A DNA stretch of 64,000 nucleotides, from positions 1,350,001 to 1,414,000 of the forward strand of contig NZ_CP016464.1 in NCBI RefSeq assembly GCF_001713455.1, in the 5' to 3' direction. Position 1 is the stretch's first letter. Every line of letters begins with the position of its first letter. This document shows, piece by piece, positions 8,727 through 17,191 of this stretch. This DNA comes from Bosea sp. RAC05. Lineage in GTDB: Bacteria > Pseudomonadota > Alphaproteobacteria > Rhizobiales > Beijerinckiaceae. The notes beneath the pieces were generated by a model. That model had not been told where the DNA came from, made no database searches, and was given only the letters and a program-made list of their open reading frames with translations. The position numbers and the translations under genes were made by a program.

Positions 8727-11252
8727 TCACAGCCACAACACCTGCCGGCGCAGCGCGAGATCCTGGCTCAGCGCCCGCGACGGGCCGGTATGGACGACGC
8801 TGCCGCGCTCGAGCACGACGGTGCGGTCCGAGAGCGCCAGCGCGAGGTCGAGATGGTGGTCGACGATGACGATGCCGATCTCCTGGCGGAGCTTGTCGAA
8901 GGCCTCGAACAACTCCTCGACGACGGCCGGCGCCAGCCCCTCGAAAGGCTCGTCGAGCAGGAGGATGCGGGTGTCGCCCGAGAGCGCGCGCGCCACCGCC
9001 ACCATCTGCTGCTCGCCACCCGACAGGTAGTCGGCCGGCGAATGCCAGCGCTGCTTGATGCGCGGGAAGAAGGCGAAGATCTTGTCGTCGTCCCAATGCG
9101 TGCCGTTGCCGGTGACGCGCTTGAGCCGGCCGAGCTCCATATTGTCCTTGACGCTCATGCCCGCGAACAGCCCGCGGCCCTGCGGCACATAGGCGATGCC
9201 GGCGCGCGCGATTGAGGCTGGCGGCTGGCCGGCGATGTCGCGGCCCGCCAGCGTGATCGTGCCGCTCGCCGGCGGGGCGATGCCGGTGATGGTCTTGAGC
9301 AGGGTCGACTTGCCGGCGCCGTTGCGGCCGAGCAGCGCGACGATCTCGTTCTCATGCACGTCGAGCGTGACCTGCCTGAGGATGTGGCTCTTGCCGTAGA
9401 AGGTGTCGACCTTGTCGAGGCCGAGCAGCACGGGGCTGCGCGCGGCGCTCTGGCGCGGTTTCTCGGCCAGCGCATGCGCGCCCGAGCCGATATAGATTTC
9501 CTGCACGCGCGGCGACGAGCGCGCATCCTCGACCGTGCCGTCGACCAGCACCGAGCCCTCGTTCATCACCGTCACATGGTCGGCAATGGCGAAGACACGG
9601 TCGATGTCGTGCTCGACGAGCAGCACCGGCAGGTCGGTCGAGATCGACTTGATCAGATTGCCGACGCGCTCGCGCTCGGCCGCCGCCAGGCCCGCCAGCG
9701 GCTCGTCGAGCAGCAGCACGCGCGGCTTCGTGGCGAGCGCCAGACTCATGTCGAGCAGGCGCTGGCCGCCATAGCTCAGCGATCCGGCCTCCGCCGTCTC
9801 GATGCCGCGCAGGCCCATCGTGTCGATCACGGTCGCGGTCTGGTCGTTGACCTCGTCGAGCGCGCCGGCCGGCCGCCAGAAGCCGAAGCGCGCCTCGGCG
9901 CGGGCCTGGACGGCGAGCCGCACATTCTCCTCGACCGACAGCGTCGGGAACAGATTGGTGATCTGGAAGGCGCGCCCGATGCCGGCCTGCGTGATCGCCT
10001 CGGGCGACATCCCGCCGATCGCGCGCTCGCGCAGCCGCACCTCGCCGCGATCGGGCGGGAACAGGCCGGAGATCAGGTTGAACGCCGTGGTCTTGCCGGC
10101 GCCGTTGGGGCCGATCAGCGCATGCAGCCGGCGATCGGCCATGGTGATGTCGACGCCCTCGACCGCCTTGATGCCGCCGAAGCTCTTGGCGAGCCCCCGC
10201 GCGGTCAGGATCGGCCCGTCGGTCGGATCGCTCGGCTTCATGAAGGCCGGCAGCGTCACGGTGCCCGCCTTGCGCTCCGACATCGCCGCATCGCCCACGA
10301 CCGACTTGCGGAAGGGCCGCAGGAGGCGCTCGCCGAAGCCGACGATGCCGGTCGGCGAGAACACGATGAAGCCGACGAAGAGCAGGCCGAACCAGAACAG
10401 CCAGTTCGGCGTGATGCTGGAGAGGTAGTCGCGGAAGATCACGAAGAACAGCGCGCCCAACGCCGGCCCCAGGAAGGAGCGCATGCCGCCGATCACCACC
10501 ATCGCCAGCAATTCGCCGGAGAAGGCGACCGAGATCGGCTCGGCCGAGGTCATCCGGTTGTTGAACAGCAGCAGCGAGCCGGCGAGACCCGTCAGCGCCG
10601 CCGAGAGCGTGAAGGCGATCAGCTTGTAGCGGTCGGTGGCATAGCCGAGGAAGCGGGCCCGCTGCTCGTTCTCGCGGATCGCGACCAGCACGGTGCCGAC
10701 GGGCGAGCGATGGAAGCGCCAGAGGCCGTAGACCACCGCCATGCCGATCAGCGCCACGAGGACGTAGAACGACGAGGCCTGCTCGAAATCGATGCCGAGG
10801 AAGAGCGGCCGCTTGATGCCGCCGAGCCCGTCCTCGCCGCCCGTTACCGCCGTCCAGCGGAAGGCGACCGAATAGGTCATGGCCGCCAGCGCCAGCGTCA
10901 GGAGCGAGAAGTAGACCCCTTTGCGGCGCAGGATCAGCGCCCCGAACGCAAACGCGATCAGGCCGACGAACAGCACAGCCAGGAGGATCGGCAGGGCGAA
11001 CTGGCCCGGCAGCCAGTTGCGCTGGATCAGCCCGGCGGCATAGGCGGCGAGCCCGAACCAGGCGCCATGGCCGAAGGAGACAAGGCCCGTGGTGCCGACG
11101 AGGATGTTCAGCGCCATGCAGGCGATGGCGAAGACGACGATCTCCGTCGCCGAGGTCGTGCCGAGCCCGATGACATCCATCAGGAAGGGCAGGGCGAGCA
11201 GGCCGGCGGCGGCGATGAAGAGCGGCGCGTGGTCGCGCTGTGCGGGTGTCAT
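8727..11252 (-). CDS. Branched-chain-type ABC transporter, LivM-LivG-LivF triple fusion
   Basis: One 841-residue protein carries three normally separate subunits of a branched-chain amino-acid/carboxylate (HAAT) importer. Residues 1 to about 318 are a LivM-type permease with several membrane helices. About 345-595 are a LivG-type ATPase (Walker A GPNGAGKT at 381-388, signature SYGGQ near 493, Walker B RVLLLDEP near 511). About 608-841 are a LivF-type ATPase (GRNGAGKS at 642-649, LSGGEQQ at 743-749, ILLLDEP near 763). No stop or frameshift separates them. LivM-LivG fusions are common; having all three together is less usual. It works with LivH and the binding protein upstream. The substrate is probably the organic acid degraded by the downstream enzymes. 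Confidence 0.9.
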   Translation of the reverse strand: MTPAQRDHAPLFIAAAGLLALPFLMDVIGLGTTSATEIVVFAIACMALNILVGTTGLVSFGHGAWFGLAAYAAGLIQRNWLPGQFALPILLAVLFVGLIAFAFGALILRRKGVYFSLLTLALAAMTYSVAFRWTAVTGGEDGLGGIKRPLFLGIDFEQASSFYVLVALIGMAVVYGLWRFHRSPVGTVLVAIRENEQRARFLGYATDRYKLIAFTLSAALTGLAGSLLLFNNRMTSAEPISVAFSGELLAMVVIGGMRSFLGPALGALFFVIFRDYLSSITPNWLFWFGLLFVGFIVFSPTGIVGFGERLLRPFRKSVVGDAAMSERKAGTVTLPAFMKPSDPTDGPILTARGLAKSFGGIKAVEGVDITMADRRLHALIGPNGAGKTTAFNLISGLFPPDRGEVRLRERAIGGMSPEAITQAGIGRAFQITNLFPTLSVEENVRLAVQARAEARFGFWRPAGALDEVNDQTATVIDTMGLRGIETAEAGSLSYGGQRLLDMSLALATKPRVLLLDEPLAGLAAAERERVGNLIKSISTDLPVLLVEHDIDRVFAIADHVTVMNEGSVLVDGTVEDARSSPRVQEIYIGSGAHALAEKPRQSAARSPVLLGLDKVDTFYGKSHILRQVTLDVHENEIVALLGRNGAGKSTLLKTITGIAPPASGTITLAGRDIAGQPPASIARAGIAYVPQGRGLFAGMSVKDNMELGRLKRVTGNGTHWDDDKIFAFFPRIKQRWHSPADYLSGGEQQMVAVARALSGDTRILLLDEPFEGLAPAVVEELFEAFDKLRQEIGIVIVDHHLDLALALSDRTVVLERGSVVHTGPSRALSQDLALRRQVLWL

Positions 11253-11259
11253 CGCGGCC

Positions 11260-12135
11260 TCACTCGAAACGCTGGATGCGTTCGCCGAACAGGCCGCGGG
11301 GCCGGAACAGCAGGACGAGCAGCATCATCAGGTAGATCACGGCGGTGGACCATTGCGTGTAGCCAAGCCCGATCGTGATGCCCTTCACCAGCCCGACCAT
11401 CAGCGCGGCCACCACCACGCCCCAGAACGAGCCCAGGCCTCCGATGACGACGACGACGAAGGCCGGCGTGATGATCTCCTGCCCCATGGCGGGATGGATC
11501 GAATAGATCGGCGCCAGCAGCACGCCGGCCAGCCCCGCCAGCCCGATGCCGATGCCGGCGACCGCGACCATGTAGGGCTGCAAGGAGATGCCGAGCGCGC
11601 CGACCATGTCGGGGTTCTGCACGCCGGCGCGCACGACGCGGCCGAAGGCGGTGCGCTGCAGCAGGAACCAGAGGCCCAGCACGCAGGCCGCCGCGATCAG
11701 GAGCAGCATCGCCCGGTAGCGCGAATAGATGAAGTCGCCGATGAAGATCTGGCCGCGCAGCGCCGGCGGGATCGAGAAGGAGAGCGGCGGCGCGCCGAAG
11801 ATCATCCGCAGCGACTGCTCGGCGACCATGGCGAGCCCGAAGGTCAAAAGCAGCGAGAGGATCGGGTCCGAGCGGTAGAAGCGCTGGAACAGCCCGCGCT
11901 CGACGACGATGCCGATCAGCGCGACCAGCACGGGCGAGGCCACCATGGCACCGCCGAAGCCGATATGCGGGGCGAGCACGATCGTGAGATAGGCGCCGAT
12001 CGCATAGAAGGCGCCATGCGCCAGGTTGACGATGCCGCCCAGCGAGAAGATCAGCGACAGGCCGAGCGCGATCAGGAGGTAATAGACCCCGTCGAGCAGC
12101 CCGTTCAGCACCTGCTGGATGAAGAGGGTGAGCAA
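11260..12135 (-). CDS. livH: Branched-chain-type ABC transporter permease LivH
   Basis: 291-residue inner-membrane permease of the LivH family. The hydrophobic N-terminus begins MLTLFIQQVLNGLLDGVYYL, and the family stretch SLGGIVNLAHGAFYAIGAYL follows; further membrane helices run to the C-terminus, including VVVVIGGLGSFWGVVVAAL. It should pair with the LivM portion of the fusion encoded 7 nt downstream to make the membrane channel. Length and motifs are ordinary. It is separated from the binding-protein gene upstream by a gap that contains the third repeat element. Confidence 0.9.
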   Translation of the reverse strand: MLTLFIQQVLNGLLDGVYYLLIALGLSLIFSLGGIVNLAHGAFYAIGAYLTIVLAPHIGFGGAMVASPVLVALIGIVVERGLFQRFYRSDPILSLLLTFGLAMVAEQSLRMIFGAPPLSFSIPPALRGQIFIGDFIYSRYRAMLLLIAAACVLGLWFLLQRTAFGRVVRAGVQNPDMVGALGISLQPYMVAVAGIGIGLAGLAGVLLAPIYSIHPAMGQEIITPAFVVVVIGGLGSFWGVVVAALMVGLVKGITIGLGYTQWSTAVIYLMMLLVLLFRPRGLFGERIQRFE

Positions 12136-12187
12136 GGATTGGCCTTTATCGGAATGCGCGCTGCAGGAAGAGGCCTTCAGCGTGGTG

Positions 12188-12281
12188 CGTCATGGTCGGG
12201 CTTGACCCGACCATCTCGGAAACCAGAGCTCTCTCGTCATGAGATTCCCGGGTCGGCGCTACGCGCCGCCCGAGAATGACG
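12188..12281. repeat. Intergenic repeat with nested hairpins (second type)
   Basis: 94-nt element bounded by CGTCAT and ATGACG, with an inner hairpin GTCGGGCTTGACCCGAC and a GC-rich hairpin near 12250-12272. It lies between livH and the binding-protein gene. It is a different family from the elements at 7567 and 8631, but has the same outer CGTCAT ends and the same position between operon genes. I remember similar dispersed elements from Rhizobiales genomes. Confidence 0.7.
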
Positions 12282-12290
12282 GATGGACCC

Positions 12291-13553
12291 TCAGCTCATC
12301 TTGCAGACGGCCTCGTCGCCGCTGGTGGCGATGACCTCCATGTCCTCGTTCGGGCCGGGCACGGCCGGCGAGGAGGTGAAGAGATCCCACGGGTTCTTGA
12401 CCTGCGCGGCCGGCAGCGCCGTGATCGTGTACATCTCGCTGATGAGCTGGTGGTCGGAGGCGCGGAAATAGCCCGGCCGACCCTTGAGCACATCGAACTT
12501 GGCGCCCTTTTCCCAGTATTCGAGGATCTTGGCCGTCTCGGTCGATTTCAGCTCGCTCATCGACTGCGCCATGATCTTCACGGCCATGTAGTCGCCCCAG
12601 GCCTGGTTCTCCGGCGGCTTGCCGTACTTCTTGGTGAAGGCGGCCACAAAAGCCTTGGTGCCGGGGGTGTCGATCAGATGGTGCCAGACGCAGGGCCAGA
12701 TGCCGGCGAAATTGTCCTTGCCGGCCGCCCAGGCCAGCGCCGTGTCGAAGCCGAAGCCGGCGACCGGGAAGGTCAGGCCGAACTCCGAATACTGCTTCAG
12801 GAAGTTGGTGATCTGGTTGCCGGCGAGGTTCGAGATCACGAGGTCGGGCTTGGCGGCGCGGATTTCGAGCAGCAGCGCCGAGAAGTCGGTCGCATCGGTC
12901 GGCACCAGCTTGTCGGCGGCGAACTGGCCGCCATTGGCCTCCATGAAGCGCTTGGCGACCTTGAGCAGGTCATGGCCGAAGGCGTAGTCGGCGGTCAGCG
13001 AGAACCACTTCTTGCCCTTCACCAGCCCCTGCGCCATCAGCGAGCGGCCGCAGCTCTTCACATACATCGAGTTCTGGTGCTCGACATGGAACATGTAGCG
13101 GTTGCAGCTCTCGCCGCGCAGCGCGTCGGAATTGCCGCCGGTGTTGACGAAGAGCGTCTTGTTGCGCGCCGCGACCTGCGAGATCGTCAGGCAGGAGGCC
13201 GAGGAGATTTCGCCGAGGATGCAGGTGACCTTGTCGCGCTCGATCATGCGCTCGGCCTTGGTCGAGGCCGTCTGCGGATTGACCGAATCCTCCTTCAGCG
13301 CCTCGAGCTTGCGGCCGTTGACGCCGCCCGCCGCGTTGATCTCCTCGACCGCGAGATCGACCGCCATCACGCCGTATTCGCCGAGCGGGCCGAGGAAGCC
13401 CGTCCGCGGCGTCAGATGGCCGAACCGGATCGCGTCGGGCGTCTGTGCGAGGATGATCGAGGGGCTGGCGATCAGGCCGGCGGCCGTGCCGGCACCGAGA
13501 CCCACCAGCGCCTGCCGGCGCGAGAGTCGGGTCGTCTTCAACAGGTCTGACAT
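12291..13553 (-). CDS. ABC transporter substrate-binding protein (LivK/Peripla_BP_6 type)
   Basis: 420-residue periplasmic binding protein, the first gene of the minus-strand transport and catabolic operon. The N-terminus has a twin-arginine-type signal (SRRQALVGLGAG followed by a hydrophobic run and an ILAQ cleavage region), suggesting export in folded form. The mature part begins IRFGHLTPRTGFLGPLGEYG, the usual first strand of HAAT binding proteins, and contains SASCLTISQVAARNKTLF. It should deliver substrate to LivH and the LivMGF fusion. The ligand cannot be read from the sequence; the BKACE and hydroxy-acid dehydrogenase genes in the operon point to a small hydroxy or keto acid or an amino-acid derivative. 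Confidence 0.88.
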   Translation of the reverse strand: MSDLLKTTRLSRRQALVGLGAGTAAGLIASPSIILAQTPDAIRFGHLTPRTGFLGPLGEYGVMAVDLAVEEINAAGGVNGRKLEALKEDSVNPQTASTKAERMIERDKVTCILGEISSASCLTISQVAARNKTLFVNTGGNSDALRGESCNRYMFHVEHQNSMYVKSCGRSLMAQGLVKGKKWFSLTADYAFGHDLLKVAKRFMEANGGQFAADKLVPTDATDFSALLLEIRAAKPDLVISNLAGNQITNFLKQYSEFGLTFPVAGFGFDTALAWAAGKDNFAGIWPCVWHHLIDTPGTKAFVAAFTKKYGKPPENQAWGDYMAVKIMAQSMSELKSTETAKILEYWEKGAKFDVLKGRPGYFRASDHQLISEMYTITALPAAQVKNPWDLFTSSPAVPGPNEDMEVIATSGDEAVCKMS

Positions 13554-13634
13554 GAGCGTTCCTCCCAGAACGAGCGCCGCGCCGTTGTGGCGTCGGCGGA
13601 TGTTGATCAGCGGTCTGACGCCGCTTGTCGTGAT

Positions 13635-13646
13635 CTGTGATCACAG
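13635..13646. promoter_or_regulatory. Candidate GntR operator
   Basis: CTGTGATCACAG is a perfect 12-nt palindrome in the 107-nt gap between the divergent binding-protein and GntR genes. It ends 14 nt before the GntR ATG at 13661 and would also overlap the control region of the minus-strand operon. FCD-type GntR proteins bind short palindromes of this size, so autoregulation plus control of the transporter operon is a reasonable inference. Confidence 0.55.
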
Positions 13647-13660
13647 TTAGGTTGGCAGAC

Positions 13661-14416
13661 ATGACCGCCGCTGTCCAGCCCTCGCGCACCGCCTTCGAGC
13701 AGTCGGCTCCCCTGGGGGAGACCGACGCCTCGGCGCTCGACGCCATCGGCGCGCTGCAGCGCGAGACGCTTGGCGAGCGGGTCACGGGCGAGTTGCGCTC
13801 GCTTCTCGTCGCGGGCCGCCTTGCGCCGGGCGAGAAGCTGTCGCTGCGCCGCGTCGCCGAGGCGCTCGGGGTCTCGATGATGCCGGTGCGCGAGGCGGTC
13901 AGCCGGCTCGCCGCCGACGGCGCGCTCGAGGTGCTGCCGGGGCGGGCGGTGCGCGTGCCCGTGCTCTCGCTGGCGCAGTTTCGCGAGCTGACGCGGCTGC
14001 GCCTCGTCGTCGAGGGCTTCGCGGCGGAGGAGGCGGCACGCCAGGCGACGCCCGCCGACATCGACCGGATCGTGGCCTTCGACGCGGCCTTTCGCCAGGC
14101 GGCGAGTGCCGAGCCGCCCGACAGCGCCGCGGCCGTTGCGGCCAATCGCGATCTGCATTTCGCTCTCTACGAGGCGGCCGCCATGCCGAGCCTCATCGAA
14201 ATGATCGAGCGGCTCTGGCTGAAGGCCGGGCCGATCCTCAATCTCGACATGCGCCACGACCCGCGGAGGCTCGAGGGCGGCAGCGCCATGCAGGCCCATG
14301 CCCGCCTGCTGGAGGCCGTGCGCCGCCGGGACGCGCCGGCCGCCCGCGCGGCGCTGGAAGACGACATCGCGGCCGCCGCCGCGCATATCGAGGAAACGGG
14401 CCAGCTTCGGGCCTGA
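13661..14416 (+). CDS. GntR/FCD family transcriptional regulator
   Basis: 251-residue regulator with an N-terminal winged helix (about residues 35-95; SLRRVAEALGVSMMPVREAV is the helix-turn-helix) and a C-terminal FCD ligand-binding domain, an all-helical bundle in which NRDLHFALYEAA and MQAHARLLEAVRRRDA carry the usual metal-binding and helix positions. The ATG at 13661 is preferred over the GTG at 13637, which would lie inside the palindrome. It is divergent from the transporter operon and 14 nt upstream of an SDR gene, so it probably controls both. FCD ligands are usually small organic acids. Confidence 0.88.
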   Translation: MTAAVQPSRTAFEQSAPLGETDASALDAIGALQRETLGERVTGELRSLLVAGRLAPGEKLSLRRVAEALGVSMMPVREAVSRLAADGALEVLPGRAVRVPVLSLAQFRELTRLRLVVEGFAAEEAARQATPADIDRIVAFDAAFRQAASAEPPDSAAAVAANRDLHFALYEAAAMPSLIEMIERLWLKAGPILNLDMRHDPRRLEGGSAMQAHARLLEAVRRRDAPAARAALEDDIAAAAAHIEETGQLRA

Positions 14417-14430
14417 CGGGGAGAGACGGG

Positions 14431-15207
14431 ATGGATCTGCAGATCGAGGGGCTGCGCGTGCTGGTGACGGCCGGCGCCAACGGCATTGGCCGCGCCACGG
14501 CGCGTGCCTTCGCGGCCGAGGGCGCGAAGGTCCATATCTGCGACGTGGATCGCGCCGCGCTCGCCGACATGGCCAGGAGCGACCCGGCAATGACGCAGTC
14601 GGTCTGCGACGTCTCCGACCGGGCCGCCGTCGCGCGGCTGATGGAGGAGGCGCTGTCGGCGCTGGGCGGGCTCGACTGCCTCGTCAACAATGCCGGCATC
14701 GCCGGCCCGACGGGCCGCGTCGACGAGATCGCGCCGGAGGACTGGGACTCCTGCGTTGCGATCGACCTGACCGGGCAGTTCAACTGCACGCGGCTCGCGG
14801 TCCCGCATCTCAAGCAGTCGAAGAACGCCTCGATCGTCAATCTCTCCAGCCAGGCCGGCAAGCACGGCTTCCCGCTGCGCTCGCCCTATGCCGCGGCGAA
14901 ATGGGGCGTCATCGGCTTCACCAAGGCGCTCTCCGCCGAGCTCGGCGAATTCGGCATCCGCGCCAACGCGATCTGCCCAGGCCTCGTCGAGGGGCCGCGC
15001 ATCCAGAGCGTCATCGCCAACAAGGCGCGCAGCTTCAACGTCTCGCATGAGGAGATGACGCAGCGCCTCTTCGCCGGCGTCTCGATCAAGCAGTTCGTCG
15101 ACCCCGCCGACATCGCCAAACAGATCGTCTTCCTTGCCTCGCCCTTCGCCAGGACGATCTCGGGACAGGAGATCTCGGTCTGCGGTGACACGCGCATGCT
15201 GGCCTGA
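14431..15207 (+). CDS. SDR family oxidoreductase
   Basis: 258-residue classical short-chain dehydrogenase. The cofactor motif TAGANGIG is near residues 13-20, NNAG near 89-92, the catalytic Ser in NLSSQAGK, and the YAAAK active-site motif is present, so the enzyme looks fully active. An acidic residue after the second strand (CDVD) suggests NAD rather than NADP. It is co-transcribed with the GntR gene and faces away from the transporter and BKACE operon, so it likely acts in the same pathway, for example oxidising a hydroxyl group on the imported compound. Exact substrate unknown. Confidence 0.88.
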   Translation: MDLQIEGLRVLVTAGANGIGRATARAFAAEGAKVHICDVDRAALADMARSDPAMTQSVCDVSDRAAVARLMEEALSALGGLDCLVNNAGIAGPTGRVDEIAPEDWDSCVAIDLTGQFNCTRLAVPHLKQSKNASIVNLSSQAGKHGFPLRSPYAAAKWGVIGFTKALSAELGEFGIRANAICPGLVEGPRIQSVIANKARSFNVSHEEMTQRLFAGVSIKQFVDPADIAKQIVFLASPFARTISGQEISVCGDTRMLA

Positions 15208-15235
15208 GCGGGACGGCGTCCCTCCCGGCTCCGCC

Positions 15236-16261
15236 TCAATGGGGCGGGAGTGTCTGGGAGGAGCGCCGCACCACCAGTTCGACGGGCAGTAGCGTCTCCC
15301 GCTCCACGGGCCGACGCGCCACCATGGCGATCAGGGTCTGTGCGGCGAGGTTGCCGATCCGCGCTGTGGGGACATGGACGGTCGTCAGGCCCGGTGAGAC
15401 ATGGGCCGACATGTCCAGCCCGTCGATCCCGACGACGCTGAGATCATCGGGAACGGCCATGCCGCGCGCATGCGCCTCCTCGAGGCAGCCGATCGCGAAG
15501 AGGTCGATGCCACCGATCAGCGCTGTCGGACGGTCGTCGAGGTCGAGCAGCATCGCGCATCCGGCCCGCCCGCCGGCGAGAGTCAGCGACTGCTCGACGA
15601 CGAGCGAGTCAGGGAGCGACAGGCCGGCCTCCTCGAGGGCCAGGCGTGCGCCGGCGAGCCGCGCCCTCTGCCGATCATTGAACTGCAGATGGCCGACGAT
15701 CATGCCGATGCGGCGGTGGCCGAGGCTGATCAGGTGCTGCGCGGCCAGGCGGCCGGCCATGGCGTTGTCGATGGTCACGGCCGTGAAATGGCCATCGCCG
15801 CACCAGGTCAGCACCACCGGCAGGCCGGAGGTACGCAGCAGGGCCGTCGTCTCCGGCGCCCGTTCGGCCCCGACCAGCATCAGCCCGTCGACGCCGCGCC
15901 CCAGCAGGGCGCGCACAGCCTGCGTCTCGGCGGCGGGACTCGCCTCGTGCGAGGCGACCAGCAGCAGATAGCCCGATTGCGCCAGGGTCGCCTGCATCGC
16001 CTGGAGGGCACGGGCGAAGATGGCGCTGTCGAGTGTTGGAACGATCGCGCCGATGGTCATGGACCGGCCGGATGCGAGCGCCCGTGCAGCCCCGTCGGGC
16101 AGATAGCCGAGGCGCTGGGCACTGGCCCTGACGCGGGCGAGCGTTTCTGGCGAGAGAAGCTCGGGCTGGGCGATGGCACGCGACACGGTCGCGGCGGACA
16201 CGCCTGCATCCCGGGCCACATCGCTCAGCTTGACGCGCGCTGCGCTCACCATCGTCCCCAT
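15236..16261 (-). CDS. LacI family transcriptional regulator
   Basis: 341-residue LacI/GalR-type regulator. The N-terminal helix-turn-helix reads KLSDVARDAGVSAATVSRAI, followed by the hinge LGYLPDGAARAL and a periplasmic-binding-protein-like effector domain ending in a typical MVARRPVERETLLPVELVVR stretch. The ORF starts at 16261; an ATG three codons in (16252) is an alternative. It is divergent from the ABC transporter operon at 16415, and a perfect LacI-type operator lies between them (16376-16389). The effector is likely the imported substrate or a breakdown product. Confidence 0.9.
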   Translation of the reverse strand: MGTMVSAARVKLSDVARDAGVSAATVSRAIAQPELLSPETLARVRASAQRLGYLPDGAARALASGRSMTIGAIVPTLDSAIFARALQAMQATLAQSGYLLLVASHEASPAAETQAVRALLGRGVDGLMLVGAERAPETTALLRTSGLPVVLTWCGDGHFTAVTIDNAMAGRLAAQHLISLGHRRIGMIVGHLQFNDRQRARLAGARLALEEAGLSLPDSLVVEQSLTLAGGRAGCAMLLDLDDRPTALIGGIDLFAIGCLEEAHARGMAVPDDLSVVGIDGLDMSAHVSPGLTTVHVPTARIGNLAAQTLIAMVARRPVERETLLPVELVVRRSSQTLPPH

Positions 16262-16375
16262 GAAAAATCTTTCATTCGATCTAGTCTCATATCGCCATGA
16301 ACGGCAAGCTGAGCCACCAAAATCGTACTCTTATACGAGAACGTTGACACGGGTGCGATGTTCTGGAACGTTGAG

Positions 16376-16389
16376 TGAAAGCGCTTTCA
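16376..16389. promoter_or_regulatory. LacI/GalR-type operator
   Basis: TGAAAGCGCTTTCA is a perfect 14-nt palindrome with the central CG step typical of LacI/GalR family operators. It lies 26 nt before the first transporter gene at 16415 and 114 nt from the LacI gene start. The position favours repression of the plus-strand operon by the divergent regulator. Confidence 0.75.
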
Positions 16390-16414
16390 TCAGAAGAGCG
16401 CGCCGGGGAACGCC

Positions 16415-17191
16415 ATGATTGGAAGACGGGGATGGGTCGGCCTGGGCTCGGTGGCGGCTGTGCTGCTGCTGTGGTTCGGCCTGACCACGGCGACGGGCTT
16501 CGTGTCGCCCGGTCGTTTCCCCTCGCCTGCCGATTTCTGGCTTTCGCTGAAGCAGATTAGCACGCGCGGCTATGCCGGTGGCGGGTTGGCGGCCCATGCG
16601 CTGCAGAGCGTCAAGCTGGTCGTGATGGGCTTTGCCGTGGCGGTCGCCACCGGCGTGCCGCTCGGCCTGTGGATGGGCTGGGACCGGCGCGCCGAGGCCG
16701 CAATCAACCCGATCTTCCTGATCATCCGGCCAATGCCGCCTTTGGCCTGGATCCCGCTCGCGATCCTCTGGCTCGGCCTCGGCGACGGCGCCAAGATCAT
16801 GGTGATCTGGTTTGCCGCCTTCGTGCCCTCGGTGATCAACTCCTTCGCCGGCGTGCGCAACATCGATCGCCCGATCATCGAGGCGGCGCAGATGCTGGGC
16901 ACGCCGCGCTGGCGGATGGTCACGGAGGTGATCGCGCCGGCCGCCGCCCCGATGATCTTCACGGGCCTGCGCCTGTCGCTCCAGGCCTCCTGGACGACGT
17001 TGGTCGCGGCCGAACTCGTCGGCGCGCTCGCCGGCATCGGCTTCGTGCTCAACATGGCCCAGCAGGACATCTACCCGGGCATGATCCTGGTGGGGATGGT
17101 GACGGTCGGCGTGCTCGGCTGGGCGACGACCTATGCGCTCGGCCGGGTAGAGCGCCGCGCGCTCGCCTGGAATGTGGCGGGGAGGGATTGA
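16415..17191 (+). CDS. ABC transporter permease, sulfonate/taurine (SsuC/TauC) type
   Basis: 258-residue inner-membrane permease of the BPD_transp_1 family. It has about six hydrophobic segments and the cytoplasmic coupling loop around EAAQMLGTPRWRMVTEVIAPAA, the EAA loop that contacts the ATPase. The N-terminus through PGRFPSPADF is typical of SsuC/TauC/NrtB permeases. It is the first gene of the operon under the LacI operator. Its stop overlaps the ATG of the second permease (TGATG at 17189-17193), so the two permeases probably form a heterodimeric channel. Confidence 0.88.
   Translation: MIGRRGWVGLGSVAAVLLLWFGLTTATGFVSPGRFPSPADFWLSLKQISTRGYAGGGLAAHALQSVKLVVMGFAVAVATGVPLGLWMGWDRRAEAAINPIFLIIRPMPPLAWIPLAILWLGLGDGAKIMVIWFAAFVPSVINSFAGVRNIDRPIIEAAQMLGTPRWRMVTEVIAPAAAPMIFTGLRLSLQASWTTLVAAELVGALAGIGFVLNMAQQDIYPGMILVGMVTVGVLGWATTYALGRVERRALAWNVAGRD

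Noticed and set aside
9354-11378. Long plus-strand frame of 674 codons over the LivMGF gene
   Set aside because: It is an antisense shadow of a clear ABC gene in GC-rich DNA. The sequence is Arg/Asp/Gln-rich, has no domain, and the sense frame has all the expected motifs.
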